A stretch of DNA of 64,000 nucleotides from Tricholoma matsutake (lineage: Eukaryota; Basidiomycota; Agaricomycetes; Agaricales; Tricholomataceae), in assembly GCA_026075535.2 (NCBI GenBank), contig AP026538.1, positions 13,462,337-13,526,336 of the forward strand. The letters are read 5' to 3'. The position numbers and the translations under genes are program-made. Shown in pieces: positions 53,109 to 64,000 of the stretch (the stretch's first letter is position 1; every line of letters starts with the position of its first letter). The notes below the pieces were generated by a model. It ran no database searches and had not been told where the DNA came from. It saw nothing but the letters and a program-made list of their open reading frames with translations.

Positions 53109-54812
53109 TTGTACTTAGGGTGGATGCAGTTGATAGCGTCAATAAATGCAATGTCAGTTTCAACTTCTGTATTCAAAATTCACGTGACCGCATTTGTTGA
53201 TCAATTTTCGCATCTTATGGAATATTCAGGCAGCTCATCAGTAAACTTGCCAAATTTGCCACCAACAAGTATGCCCACTCTGGACCTTGACGCCTTGGAT
53301 ATTCCTGGTAGTCCTGATTCACCAGCGGTGGATATAGATAATCTGGACCTGGCCACTTTTCATATTCCTGAATGTCCTGATTCACCGGCGGTGGATGGTA
53401 CTCTTCATTTCTCCATACCACGTTCATCGATACATTCCTCATTTGCTTTTGATATTTCTGAAGCGGCTGCAGATATTATCCATTTGGCAACCCCACCCAC
53501 CGAAAATTCCCAATCTTTTGACTTGGATGCATTTCACATTCCTGGTAGTCCCGACTCACCCACAGCGAGCACCATTCATTTGACATCATCGCCACCACAC
53601 CATGACCTAGATCTCTTTCATATTCCTCACTCGCTGGCTGCCGATGCGTTTTATATTCCTGGTAGTCCTGACTCACCGGTGGCGACCAGCACTGTTCATT
53701 TGACATTATTGCCAGCACACCATGACCAAGACATGTTTCATATTCCTGACTTGCTGGCCGCCGATGCATTTTATATTCCTGGTAGTCCTGAGCCGGTGGT
53801 GAGCACCACTGCTCATTTGACATTATTGCTGGCACACCATGACCTAGACATGTTTCATATTCCTGACTTGCCAGCTGCCAATGCGTTTTATATTCCTGGT
53901 AGTCCTGAGCCGGTGGCAAGCACCACTGTTCATTTGACACTATCGCCGGCACACCATGACCTAGACATGCATATTCCTGACTCGCTGGCCGCCGATGTGT
54001 TTTACATTACTGGTAGTCCTGAGTCGCCAGTGGCGAGCACCACTGCTCATTTGACATCATCCCTGGCACACAATGACATGAACATGTTTCATATTCCTGA
54101 CTCGCCAGGCACAGATTGTTCTGGAGTTGATTTTGGAGCCCCAATGCTGCTACATACCCATACCATTGACCCAGACACTTTTTATATTCCTGGCAGTCCT
54201 AATCATTCGGCAACACTGCCATCACAATTACAAATGGTGGACACTCTTGAGATCCCTGCCAGTGTTGACATGCCAGATGCAGACAGTGCACACTTCTGGT
54301 TTACTGAGGTGACTGAAGGTAGTGACATGGAGCTCGATGTCTCTATGGCCTATATCGAACCTGTGCTGGATCATGTCACCCCGACATTGTCCTCGCCTGG
54401 ATCTTCTCATAGTTCAATATTGACACAGAGAGATTCAGATGAGGTCCATTCCCCCCCTGGCTCTCCCCAAAATGTTCCTCAGCACACCGTCCGCCTTTTG
54501 TTACCCAGCCGCATTCATCCAGTATTCCCAGGTTGTACTCCATCGACACCGGCATCATCCCAGCAGGCCCCCCAAGTAAGTCCTGAACTTTGGCTGGGAG
54601 CTGCTGAATAATGATTGTAGGAGATTTTGACTTATTCTGACGCTGTTGAACACAGCTACCGTGAGGCCATCAAGACGGTGAAGTCCAACATTGCAGTAAA
54701 CCATGCCCTTCACGGGCAGCTCGCCACCCTTGATGAGGCAATGTGCCAGATGGCCCAATTAATGCAGCAGAAGTGCAGGACAATGATGAATTCTTCACCA
54801 AGGACATCGTAA
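53109..54812 (+). CDS. Unrecognised 43-residue tandem-repeat protein
   Basis: The frame is open for 500 codons from 53109; the Met at 53217 (MEYSGSSSVNLPNLPPTSMP) is a good alternative start. The core consists of about six or seven repeats of a 40-43 residue unit with signature FYIPGSPDSPVA, HLTLLPAHHDQDMFHIPD and LAADA, encoded by DNA repeats of about 125-130 bp (53525-54120). An acidic region (DADSAHFWFTEVTEGSDMEL) and a Pro/Ser-rich part follow. An intron at 54573-54620 (GTAAGT..TTGTAG) probably removes the stop at 54609 and adds EILTYSDAVEHSYREAIKTV and a helical end. No stop codons interrupt the repeats, unlike in the surrounding elements, so the ORF may be under selection or recent. The function is unknown. 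Confidence 0.5.
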
Positions 54813-55156
54813 AATTATCACTAGCAACTTCTTTCGTTTTGCTTAATGTATATGTCAACCATGCTAGCCGGCACCATTTTTCGGCAATTACAATCTTTTC
54901 AGTAATTACTGGCGGCGAGAATCGTTGCCCATGAAGGGTAGACCATATTTTTCTAGCAATTACTGGTGGCGATTGTTGCTGCTGGTGCTATAATTCTATT
55001 CACTGGGCCCACACGGATCAAGCAATTACCACCGGTAATAATCATCGCCGGTGCCATGTAGTAAAATGGTGACCGTGCTAGCCGGTGCCGTGAGTCAGAT
55101 GTTACTGCCACTGAGAATCTTTCAGCAATTACCACTGGGAAGAATCATCGCCGGCA
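54813..55156. other. Non-coding, with CCGGCG/CAATTAC repeats
   Basis: Phrases such as TCAGCAATTACCACTGG and ATCATCGCCGG recur with GGGCCCACA. They are similar in style to the GGGCCCAT region but I find no clear long match. Confidence 0.4.
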
Positions 55157-55447
55157 GTGAATCTGTATACTGGGCCCACATGGATGCATCACACCCTCGG
55201 CCCACACAAGACTTTCCTGCTATGGGCCCAATCCGCTACTGACGGATCTATCATCGTTTTTCAGAAATCCGCTGGATGGATGTATCATGGATTTCTACTG
55301 AATAGGCTGCACGACTGCCGACTCCTTGACCCTACTTACACCATGCCCCTTAGCCTCCTCAATGCAATGCAATGTTCTCACAACATTAAAAGCCTAATGG
55401 AGCTTTCTGATGATTATCTTGCCTCTCCTTCACATTTTCTTTACTGA
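55157..55447 (+). pseudogene. C-terminal end of a second gypsy element
   Basis: The frame ends RLLDPTYTMPLSLLNAMQCS with HNIKSLMELSDDYLASPSHF, resembling the last part of the ORF ending at 771 (LLDPMFPAPLPYIKDAQCTH, NISDLIEMMNHFLSSS). A polypurine-like GATGGGGCATCA and an LTR start (55504) follow, as at 828. The rest of the element is missing upstream. Confidence 0.6.
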
Positions 55448-55503
55448 TCATTTCCCTTCATTTGTTCAGTTTTCTTGCTGTATCTCTGCATGATGGGGCA
55501 TCA

Positions 55504-56546
55504 TGTGAAGTATCCCCCACCTGTGGTAGGGCAATGAGGCCCACTCGTTAATCCCTACCCTTTTTTCTATTTTCTCGGCATTTGCATCGCTGATAGTTTT
55601 TATTCTATTTTTTTTTACTTTCTAGCTCCTTCTTTTCCTCACAACACATCGAATACACGACGCATTATGATGCTCCCTCAGGCCAAAGGACGGTACTGGT
55701 TTTCATTAATTAAACTCGCATTTGGTATTCCTTGATCTATTTATAACACATCTTGGCGACATTCCGGTACTCGATCCAATACTTATTCCCTTTTCTGGAT
55801 AGTCAAAATCCAAACTCGACGGGCTGATCGACTAGACGGATAGGGTCAAGAGGTCTTGTTTGAGTGCTCTCTGCACTTGCTGGGGGCACAAGTCACATCA
55901 CGCAAATAGAGAGCCTCAATGATGGACCAATCCCCAAGCAATTCCCAGCCTGTGAAACTCTGAGATAAGGACTCGACAACACCACCTTGACATCATCCGC
56001 CATACAAATACCAACCCTATCTTGAAGATTAACAGTACTTTCCGAACCCGACAACCTTGCTTCTTTATTAGTTTATTTTTCTGGTTGTTTTGATCTGTCG
56101 GCGCAAGAGAATGCACGCGATATGGCTTTTCATCAGTTGTACTATGATTTGTATAAAGGTGTCTCCCCACCTTTCGAATGGGACAAGTATTCTTTGACTT
56201 GCTTTTCACGTCCCTCCCCTTTAAGTTCTACCTCAAGTCCCTCGAAGTCCCACAAGACCTCTGCACAACAAGGTGTAGAATTAAGATAAGTCCTCAAGTT
56301 TTCAAGTTCCACGGCCCCTCAGGCCCTGTTTATATTGTCACTTCTCATTTTCACGGTGAGAGAGTCATCCCTCCTCACTCCTTTGATTTTAAATGACAAC
56401 ATCATCGTCCACGCATTCTTGGTGTTTGCTCCATGTGACTTTGTCGATCGAGTTTTTGATCGTTGATCAAGCTTTTGATCATTGATCGAGCTTTTGATCG
56501 TTGATCGAGCTTTTGATCGTTGATCAGGTTTCTTAGAGTTGTTACA
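55504..56546 (+). repeat. Long gypsy LTR with internal 19-bp tandem repeat
   Basis: Starts TGTGAAGTATCCCCCACC, homologous to 828-850. TTATTTATAACAC-like sequence near 55738 could be a TATA region. At 56445-56528 a GATCGAGCTTTTGATCGTT unit is repeated about 4.5 times. The end is placed at GAGTTGTTACA near 56546 because it mirrors TGTGAAG, but no TSD or second copy confirms it. Confidence 0.45.
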
Positions 56547-56690
56547 CGCCCAATACCACCCAACGAGTTCCCAGCTCGTGTGTTCTGCTGATCACCACTC
56601 TCCTCTTAGGACCAGCTTCCCTAGTACATTGCGACGAGCCGACCTTGGTCAACGGAACCTCCAACAGACCATTTCCCCTCCAACACAGGA

Positions 56691-59600
56691 ATGTCACAAA
56701 AAGAGAGAACTTGCTCTGATGATCCTATTACTGATATTGAAGGTCCTATTTTAGACAATGACTTGGATAATATTTGCAAACCATGTTTTAAATCTATATC
56801 TCAAGGCAAAGTTCCATTAATGGCTTTAGCAAATGGAAAGTGGATTGGTAAAGTTCCATCTCAGTTAAAGGAATTATCATTTGCTGAGCAACTATTAGTA
56901 GCCAGAGTAAGGCATAATCATTGTCTTGTCAGAGTTTCATCTGGAATGCATAAAATGAGAGCTAATGCAATTACTTTTGCAAATCCTATGCCAAAGATCT
57001 ATGATATTCTTCCACCACCAATTGAAGAAATGGATGATGTTTCAGCATTTATATATACTGGTCCTTGCATGCCTACCAAGTCAGACTTTCAAATAACTCC
57101 ATTATTAGTCAGAAGAAAGAAAGTCTCAGCTGCACTTGAATGGCTTAAGTTCAACCATTGTGACTACTTTGACCTTGAGATTTCATACAAGAATCTCAGT
57201 AAATACCCAGAAGATAGTCCACTAGTTGTAGTTGATTACCAACAATCTATTTCAAATAAAAACCCAGAGTCAACTGCTATAAATGATATGGAAGAAGAAG
57301 ATGGAACTGAAACTGGACCTTGCCCATTTGTAGTGCATGGCTTGACTGGTGAAGAATTCTCTACTAAGAGTTTGAAAGCTATTAAAGCAATTGAATTAAA
57401 ACACTTATCAAGTAATGGCAAAATTCTTGCAATAGGTCATGAAAACAAGCTCAATCTATTTACAAAAATCCTCAGCTGTTTCCTCAAATGATGCCTTGTT
57501 GGAAAGTGTTCATGTTGGAGAATTTCTCACTGGTACAATGGATAAAGTCAAAGACAAGATAGATATAGAGGTAACTTGGAATAAGAATAACAAAGACCCC
57601 ACTCAGACCTTACCTGAATCACCACCACCAATTTGTAAAGATACTTGTAACAATTGCTTAGATTGCAAGAAACTTAACAGTTGGTGGTCAAGATTTAGAA
57701 GCACTGTTGATGATCTTATACTTCGCTCTAATGTGCATAACTGTAGAACCCCATCTACTAATGAAAAGACTAAAGGAAAATCCAGACCTACTTGTATTAT
57801 TAACAAGCAAGGTAAATGCAAAGCCAGATTTCCAATTATTTGATCAAACAGAAGTTGATCCCAAAACTGGAGCACTTAATGTCAGAAAGGGTGAAGCATG
57901 GATTAATACTTTGACTCCAGTTGTAACCTTCTTGTTAAGATGCAATAGTGATGTTACAAGTTTGTTGTCTGGAACTGCAATTAAAGCCATTGTTGCATAT
58001 ATCTCAGACTATGTCACCAAGCCTGGCTTAAAGACACATACTGTATTTGATGCAATTAAAAGTGTCTTTAATAGAAACTCTGAGATGCTAGGTGGTTCAT
58101 TAAAGAGAAAAGAAATAGCCAGAAAGATCTTGACACAGACTGTAAACTTTTTAACTGCCAAGATGGAAATAGGTGGCCCAATGGCAAATCTGTATTTGTT
58201 GGGAAATCCTGATCACTATACAAGCCATGACTTTGTTCCAGTATACTGGAGAAATTATATTAGAGAAGTCTTAAAGTCTTGGAGATCAGAAGAAGACTTG
58301 GAATGAACTATGCCAGAAAATGTTGTAATTCAGAAAGGTCAATCAGGTGAATATATTGGATTCTCAACAGTACATGATTATATGTATAGACCAAAGATGT
58401 ATGAAGATAAAACCTTGTATGAATGGATTCAGATGGCAACTAGAGTCAAAGTATGTAAAGGTCAAAAACATGATGTTGATATTGATGATCATGAACTTGA
58501 TCTTCTTTCTGAAGTAGTACAACCATCTGAATCAAAGTCTAACAGAGTACAGAACTATGAATCAGATGCTGAATCAGATCATCTCAATTTAAAAGATAAT
58601 GATAGGCCATTTGATGATAATAACTTGATTGATGATGATAAGAATAGTAATCATATTGAGTCAGATTCAGAGACTATAGGCAAACTTCAACCATTTCTGA
58701 GAGATCATCCTTTATATAAAACTCATCATGTATGCTTTGATGAAAGCAAATATAAAATTGTGCCAAACTTTGTTGGAGGATCACTACCTATATGAGACAG
58801 AAAACTCAGACACTTGAAGATGCAAAATTGAGAACAGCACTTGTTGATATGAGATATGGGAAATGTACACCTGAAGATATTTCCTTCTTAAGATCTAGAG
58901 TTGCTGGTAAAAGACCTGGTCAGCTAAACATTGCAGCAAAAGAGTTTCTAAATGTTGCTATCATTTGTGGTAAGCATACACAGAAAGATCAAATCAATGC
59001 ACTTGGCACTGAAAGATTTGCAGCTGACACTAATCAGAAATTAACTTCTATTCAATTGACAAGTGGGGAAAAGAAAGTGATCCTGCTGATAAAGCAAAGT
59101 GAGGCAAGTCAAAGTCTGCACCAAAGACAAAACACAAGTCAAATGAAATGGAATTTGAAGATCAACTTCAGATATGGAAAGTCAGACATGGTTCAACTGA
59201 TAATTTTCCTGGAAAGTTATCACTTTGTATTGGAATGCCTGTTATGATCAGAAATAATGATGCAACTGAACTTTGTATCACAAAAGGTCAAGAAGCTTTT
59301 GTAGCTGGATGGAATAATAAGAGAGGTCCACACGGAAAACGTGTTTTGAATACTCTATTTGTCAGATTGGACAAACCTCCTAAAGATGTTCAAATTGAAG
59401 GATTGCCAAAGAATGTTGTACCAATAACTATGGCTACTAAGACAGTTCGTTGTATATTTCCTAATGACTTGAAAGAGTCGATTGAAAGACAACAACTCTG
59501 GATATTGCCCAACTTTGCTATGACTGATTATGCAGCTCAAGGCAAAACTAGACCTTACAATGTAATTCATTTGAACAGCTGCAGATCACATGTCTTATTA

Positions 59601-59860
59601 TAAAGCATTATCCAGAAGTACAAGTGCAGCTGGAACTATTATTGCTCAAGGATTTGATACAGGTAAAATTACTGGAGGTTATTCTGGTTATTTGAGACAA
59701 GAATTTTGTGAACATGAGATACTTGATGATATTACCAAGCAAAAATATGAAGGTAAACTACCTGATCATGTACAAGTTCTTCTTCATAATAACTTGATTA
59801 GAAGTTATTTTCAGTGGAAAGGAACTGATTATGTGCCAGAACTAGTTGATGAATAATTGA
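56691..59860 (+). pseudogene. Helitron Rep/helicase protein, helicase core deleted
   Basis: The N-terminus has the DUF6570-like domain of fungal Helitron proteins: CKPCFKSISQGKVPLMALAN, LSFAEQLLVARVRHNHC, FQITPLLVRRKKVSAALEWL. After frame changes near 57470 and 57840 the central region is readable: CNNCLDCKKLNSWWSRFRST, VDPKTGALNVRKGEAWINTL, CNSDVTSLLSGTAIKAIVAY, YLLGNPDHYTSHDFVPVYWR and YDYMYRPKMYEDKTLYEWIQ-like sequence to VPNFVGGSLP (58790). It then jumps directly to the C-terminal helicase part: TLEDAKLRTALVDMRYGKCT, FPGKLSLCIGMPVMIRNNDA, LPNFAMTDYAAQGKTRPYNV and LSRSTSAAGTIIAQGF. The ATPase core with motifs I-III, normally several hundred residues, is absent. At least five frame breaks are present. 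Confidence 0.85.
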
Positions 59861-60827
59861 AATGGTCTGCTAATGATCTAATGAACTTGCTTCCAGTTGT
59901 AACTGATAGTCCATGGGAGTTAACAGCCAAGGATAACAAAAGATAGCTGTTAAGATTGCTAATTCATTTGTACCTGCCAAAGGAAGTGCACCTGTAACAT
60001 GGATTTGACAAAGCATTAGAAGGAGATGCATCCTTAGGAGTTATGAGAGATGTCATGAGAGGTCCACTTCATCAGATAGATCCAAAAGCATTTCCAATGG
60101 GAGCAAATAGTGCAAGTGTTGGAAATAGTGCATAGTTTGAAATCATGTGATTATATAAAGTCACATGACTGAAACTGTTTGCAATGCACCACCACATTAT
60201 ATACTTACAAAAATTTTACACTTGAATTATTATAACCATTTATTGTTATTCTGCTGCTATATTTGTTATTTTTAACTTACATAAATGGATGAGTATTTGC
60301 CACACACAATGCTGGCCCTCTACCCCCAAGTAATAATAAAGCTAGATTTGTTGCCAGAGATTTCCAGGCCTTAGAGAACTGCCTGCAAGTGCCAACAGGG
60401 CTTTTGGGTTGCCTTAGTGACCAATTCTCCAGTCCAGTAGCATGGTCCCAGTGCCAGGTTGATTCCCAGTACAGCTCTGGTGAACGGGAGCCACCTGTGA
60501 CATGCTTGTTAGAAATAACTTGTGGTGGGACCATGCAGAGCTCAGTCAATAGATTTCTGTCCTTGTATTGGACTTCAACAAGCATATAAAGAACTACAAA
60601 CAAGTCAACAACTATTGTAACTAATTGGTAAGCTCCGAGGCCACACTGTCACAATTATATGGAGTTTGAAGTAATAAGTCTGACAGATATCCCATCTGTA
60701 TTTTTGTTGTCATTGGACACTCTCTGGTTGATCAAGTATGGGCACAACATTCTCCCAGTTTTGGTGGCATGCACATCAAGCAGAGAAGAGCTTGTACTAA
60801 CATTAACAGCAGTACATTCACCAAAAT
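59861..60827. other. Helitron tail remnants, then sequence without recognised genes
   Basis: To about 60135 the plus strand still reads SPWELTAKDNK and FDKALEGDASLG-like pieces of a Helitron C-terminus. A hairpin CATGTGA..TCACATG lies at 60147-60170. Beyond it a minus-strand reading (60840-60280, interrupted near 60655) contains no family I recognise. I could not find a Helitron CTRR end. Confidence 0.4.
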
Positions 60828-61645
60828 TGTAAGTCTGGCCCCACAGACTCACAACATTACGACAAGTTAATTTACCTATGCCGCCATTACAACCTTCCAT
60901 GGTGCCGGCACACACACATATCGCGTACACAACCACCCTTGCCGCCAACACAGCCACCGGTGATAACATAGCCACCTATGGCGCATAAACAACTCACCAA
61001 CACCAGACATACCAATGTCTGTGTTACATTACTATACCACCATTACACACTTCCGTGGCGCTGGCACAGCCACACAGATCGCCGACACAACCATCCTCGC
61101 CGCTGGCACAGCCACCTATGGTGCATAAACAACTCGTCAACACCAGATATACCAATGTCTGTGTTACAGTGAGTTACAGCCACCCTACACTGCCAACACA
61201 CTCCCACGGCACCGACACAGCCACACACATTGCCGACACAATCACCCTCGCTGCAGGCACAGCCACCAGCAAATACAACAACAACAACACACCGGTGACA
61301 TGCATCCTGGCAATGGCACCATACATCCTTATTACCCTTCTATCCACATCCAGCAGTGCCAACATTATCCTATTGATGTGGTACCTTCCTATTATGTGAC
61401 TATTCCCAATGTGGCCTTCCCAAATCACACACTATGCTTGATGCAGCTGTTTACTTACACAGTCGATCTTTTTCTTATATATTACTTATTTTTTATTCCT
61501 TAACCTTCATTCCTACTTCCATGCAACGAAGGTATAGTAACTTCCTATTCTTTTATTTGTAGTAACTTCATTCCTACTTCCATGCAACGAAGATAATTTG
61601 ATCCTGTCATTTAGTAAACCTAAGTCTAGTGTAGGCTGCCAAACT
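60828..61645 (-). repeat. GTTTGGCAGCC repeat family, copy 3 (complete)
   Basis: Read on minus it starts GTTTGGCAGCCTACACTAG at 61643 and ends with the GTCTGTGGGGCCAGAC hairpin and TTACA at 60828. The interior has about three units of roughly 190 bp containing ACACAGACATTGGTAT and GCACCATAGGTGGCTGTG. It is the most complete copy with that at 1114. Confidence 0.65.
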
Positions 61646-61842
61646 TGGCATCCTTCCAAAAATACAAAGTTGTAAATTCTGAGAGATCTTCCAAGGATCA
61701 GAAGCATGTTGTATAAAATATTACTTCTTCATCCTCCTGAATGGGAGAAGTTATTCTCACCTCACACTAACTTTAATTTACAATTGATGCCCTTTGCATA
61801 TTGTGCCAGGAAGGGGACACAAAATATAAGCAGAATTATTTT
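61646..61842. other. Short spacer without recognised features
   Basis: AT-rich; I see no gene or repeat that I can support. Confidence 0.3.
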
Positions 61843-62545
61843 TTACACTCCCTCACCCAGAGGTGAGGTACAACCTAGTATTAAAACCTTGATCCCATTT
61901 CACATTTTTATGCAAGGGAGGAGCCTTGAACATAGTTTGCAAAAAGTAGCTACAAAAATGCTGAATTACAAAAACCCCTAACTTTGAAGTCCAAGTACCA
62001 TAATGGGAAGTCATTTTGATCTCTTATAAGCTCTTGATGACTTGATGACTTTCACCAAGTGCCCCCCAAATAATTGTGTACAGAGCAAGGATTGAACTAA
62101 AGAGCTCATGATGACTCAATACATGATGAACCAAACAAGTGTACTCAACCATTTGAGCAGGAGAATTATTTGTTACCAATGTAAAATTTATTTATTCCAC
62201 TGAAGCTCAAATTTTTTTTTTCATGCTTCCTAAAATAAAATACTTTAATTGAATCTATCCCTCATGTCATGCACAAGAGACAATAACATTACATACACAA
62301 AAATAAACAACCTCGCACAAGATGCGAGGGGGGGCTACAGTTATATACATAAAAATACTAAACCCCTTGCATGCTGAATGCGAGGGGGCAACAATATCCC
62401 TTGTCCTGGGCCTGTCACTGGTTTGCTGTGCCTTCATCATTGCTGTGCCATTGTGGTGGGGGTGCTGGGTCTGGTGGTCATTGCTGTCACCATTGTAGTC
62501 AGTAGTTAATACCTAACATTTTTGTTAGTAACAAGAAAAGAATTC
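61843..62545. mobile_element. TT-family element, left part only
   Basis: The left end TTTTTTACACTCCCTCACCC resembles the CTTTACACTCC terminus. A tRNA-like module lies on minus at 62066-62165 (CTGCTCAAATGGTTGAGTAC and TTTAGTTCAATCCTTG). GC-rich hairpins follow at 62312-62330 (CCTCGCACAAGATGCGAGG) and 62362-62388. The last bases (AATACCTAACATTTTTG, GTTAGTAACAAG) match, inverted, the sequence around the intron-like segments. There is no right end. Confidence 0.55.
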
Positions 62546-63113
62546 CCCATCATTTGGTCAAACATTTGAAAGATTTCATCAAGATTTCACTTGGCTATGA
62601 TCAATATAAATGTACATGTACTGAATGAACTTGTGCCAAACAACAAGACATGTAATGTTACAACCATTAATTATGTGAAGCCTAGAATACATTTACAGAT
62701 TATAATACATGTTAGCTCTATGCTCACTCCTATAATTAAGCAAATGATCAACATGTGAGTAGGATACAATGAAGTTAATCTGATATGACAAAATACTCAT
62801 ACCTAAATGGATTTGGTTATATCTTGCTCAGTTTTTAACTGTTTTGTATGAACCAGAGACTATTTTACCATGTTTTATGTGGGAAAATGGCCCAATACAT
62901 GTTCCCATGATAAGACCAGTCTCAACCAGTTTAAACCAGTTTTCTTTGGTTTTATGACATTTTTCCAAATGGAAAGACTGATAACTGGACTGCAAAAGAC
63001 CGGTGCATAAATACACTGCTGCTCTGGTATTTTCCGGTCCAATTCAGTTGAATTTCAGTCTTTTTTTCGGTCCTATGGACTGTACCCTCCAACACTAAAT
63101 ACTCAGAGGTGAT
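62546..63113. other. AT-rich region without recognised gene
   Basis: Only short ORFs. Near 62920-63090 a CCAGTC/ACCAGTTT-rich stretch repeats weakly. Confidence 0.35.
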
Positions 63114-63841
63114 ATGAAAAGCAAAGTGTTAAAATGGTTGAAAGGACTAGATGAATCCAGCATATGGCAGGCAAGCAGGCTAGTAATGGTACCAGTGACT
63201 GACACAGGGAGGGCAAGGATCCCAACACTATATATCAAGGACCTGGTGACAAAGCAGGCTATAAGAGAAGCAGCGGACAATCACAGCAAAGGTCAACTAT
63301 TTTATGAAACCTTTTTCCTGCTGCTGAACCCAACTGTGGTGCCATCGTGCACCTAAGTTGTACTGTAGTTCAGTCTTCACTCTCCCATTTCTGCACTTCC
63401 CCTGCTTTTCCTTCTATTCCTGAGCTGGCTGGGCATACATTTATGTCTGAGTTGTCTTGGTTTATCCTTTCTATCACATCATCATCACTGCTTGCAGCAT
63501 TTGGCCAAAAATTAAAACATGACACACAGAGAGCATGGGAAAAGTCACCATGGTACACAAGGATGAGAACGATGGATCCCACTGCCCCATCAAACAAATA
63601 CATCAACCTCATCACAACCTTACTGAGAAAGCTGGCCTGCATACTGTTGCATTTAAGGACATGCACCGCTAGCTAAGAACTTACATCAAATTGGAAAAGT
63701 CAACTCACAAACTTGTCCAGCATACCAGGAGAGTGAAGAGATGGTACAGCATTTCATACTACACTGTACTCCACACCAAGAAGCCAGACAAGCCCTATGG
63801 GGTAGCATAGGTGGTAGAGACATCAGGAAAAACTGGATTTC
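63114..63841 (+). pseudogene. Tad1-like LINE 3' remnant
   Basis: The first part (63114-63310) reads KVLKWLKGLDESSIWQASRL, TDTGRARIPTLYIKDLVTKQ and GQLFYETFF, the linker between endonuclease and reverse transcriptase in fungal LINEs. Then most of the RT is missing. From about 63535 the end of the protein is readable in shifted frames: WYTRMRTMDPTAPSNKYINL, LLRKLACILLHLRT, then TCPAYQESEEMVQHFILHC, the C-terminal zinc-knuckle-like motif in which the second Cys is Tyr, followed by EARQALWGSIGGRD and a stop at 63840-63842. The internal deletion and shifts make it inactive. Confidence 0.65.
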
Positions 63842-64000
63842 CTAATTAGATGTAAATTACCATCAAAGTACTGAGAATCTGACTTATCAGGGGTGATTCT
63901 GGTAATGACTACTAACCACATAAATATTTTGCCTTTTAATAACCTTTCTACTTTTATGCGGTAATTAGAAGATATTTAGACCTATTCCAGAAGGGTGGCA

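Noticed and set aside
53476..53952. A 158-residue minus-strand ORF
   Set aside because: It is the antisense shadow of the 43-residue tandem repeats of the plus-strand gene.

Overview
The window looks like a transposon island from a basidiomycete fungus, most likely an agaricomycete. I infer this from the transposase families present: Plavaka, KDZ with CxC5/CxC6 cysteine clusters, PIF/Harbinger with a Myb/SANT partner, a fungal Helitron with a DUF6570-type N-terminus, Tad1-like LINE remains, and chromodomain Ty3/gypsy elements. Short (about 45-65 nt) GT-AG introns also fit. I found no convincing host housekeeping gene, true tRNA or rRNA gene. Almost every coding stretch is mobile-element sequence broken by stops, frameshifts or later insertions.

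Layout. 1-2 kb: the 3' end of one gypsy element, a terminus of a tRNA-bearing TIR element (called 'TT element' below), and the first copy of a GTTTGGCAGCC repeat. 2-4 kb: a minus-strand Ty1/copia Gag/protease remnant split by a 0.9 kb insertion. 4.6-16.9 kb: TT element A, carrying a MITE and a full-length chromovirus, which itself carries another TT element. 17-29.7 kb: a Plavaka transposase gene split by an 8.1 kb block (a CxC5/CxC6 gene and a complete Harbinger element) and again by TT element B with a perfect 9-bp target duplication. 32.4-36.9 kb: a CxC5/KDZ transposase gene with an LTR-like insertion. 38-40.5 kb: an unrecognised multi-exon gene. 40.5-51.3 kb: GGGCCCAT-rich degenerate repeats interrupted by TT element C, which contains a second chromovirus (LTRs, TSD, all domains, ten TGA stops). 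51.3-54.8 kb: a head-to-head pair of unrecognised genes, one with a 43-residue tandem repeat. 55-56.5 kb: a second gypsy 3' end and long LTR. 56.7-60.1 kb: a Helitron lacking its helicase core. 60.8-64 kb: an inverted GTTTGGCAGCC copy, part of a TT element and a LINE 3' remnant.

The most unusual content is the TT family: roughly 2 kb non-coding elements ending in GAGGTCTTTACACTCC / TAAACTTTGCACTCC, with 9-bp target duplications. Each end contains a tRNA-like A-box/B-box module. The interior is built from GC-rich hairpins, CATGAGCAACTGCTCATG-type palindromes, and a palindromic block followed by a spliceosomal-intron-like segment. Two CxC5/CxC6 (KDZ-associated) gene 3' ends lie directly beside ends of this type, which suggests a KDZ-class source for their mobilisation. 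That link is inference.
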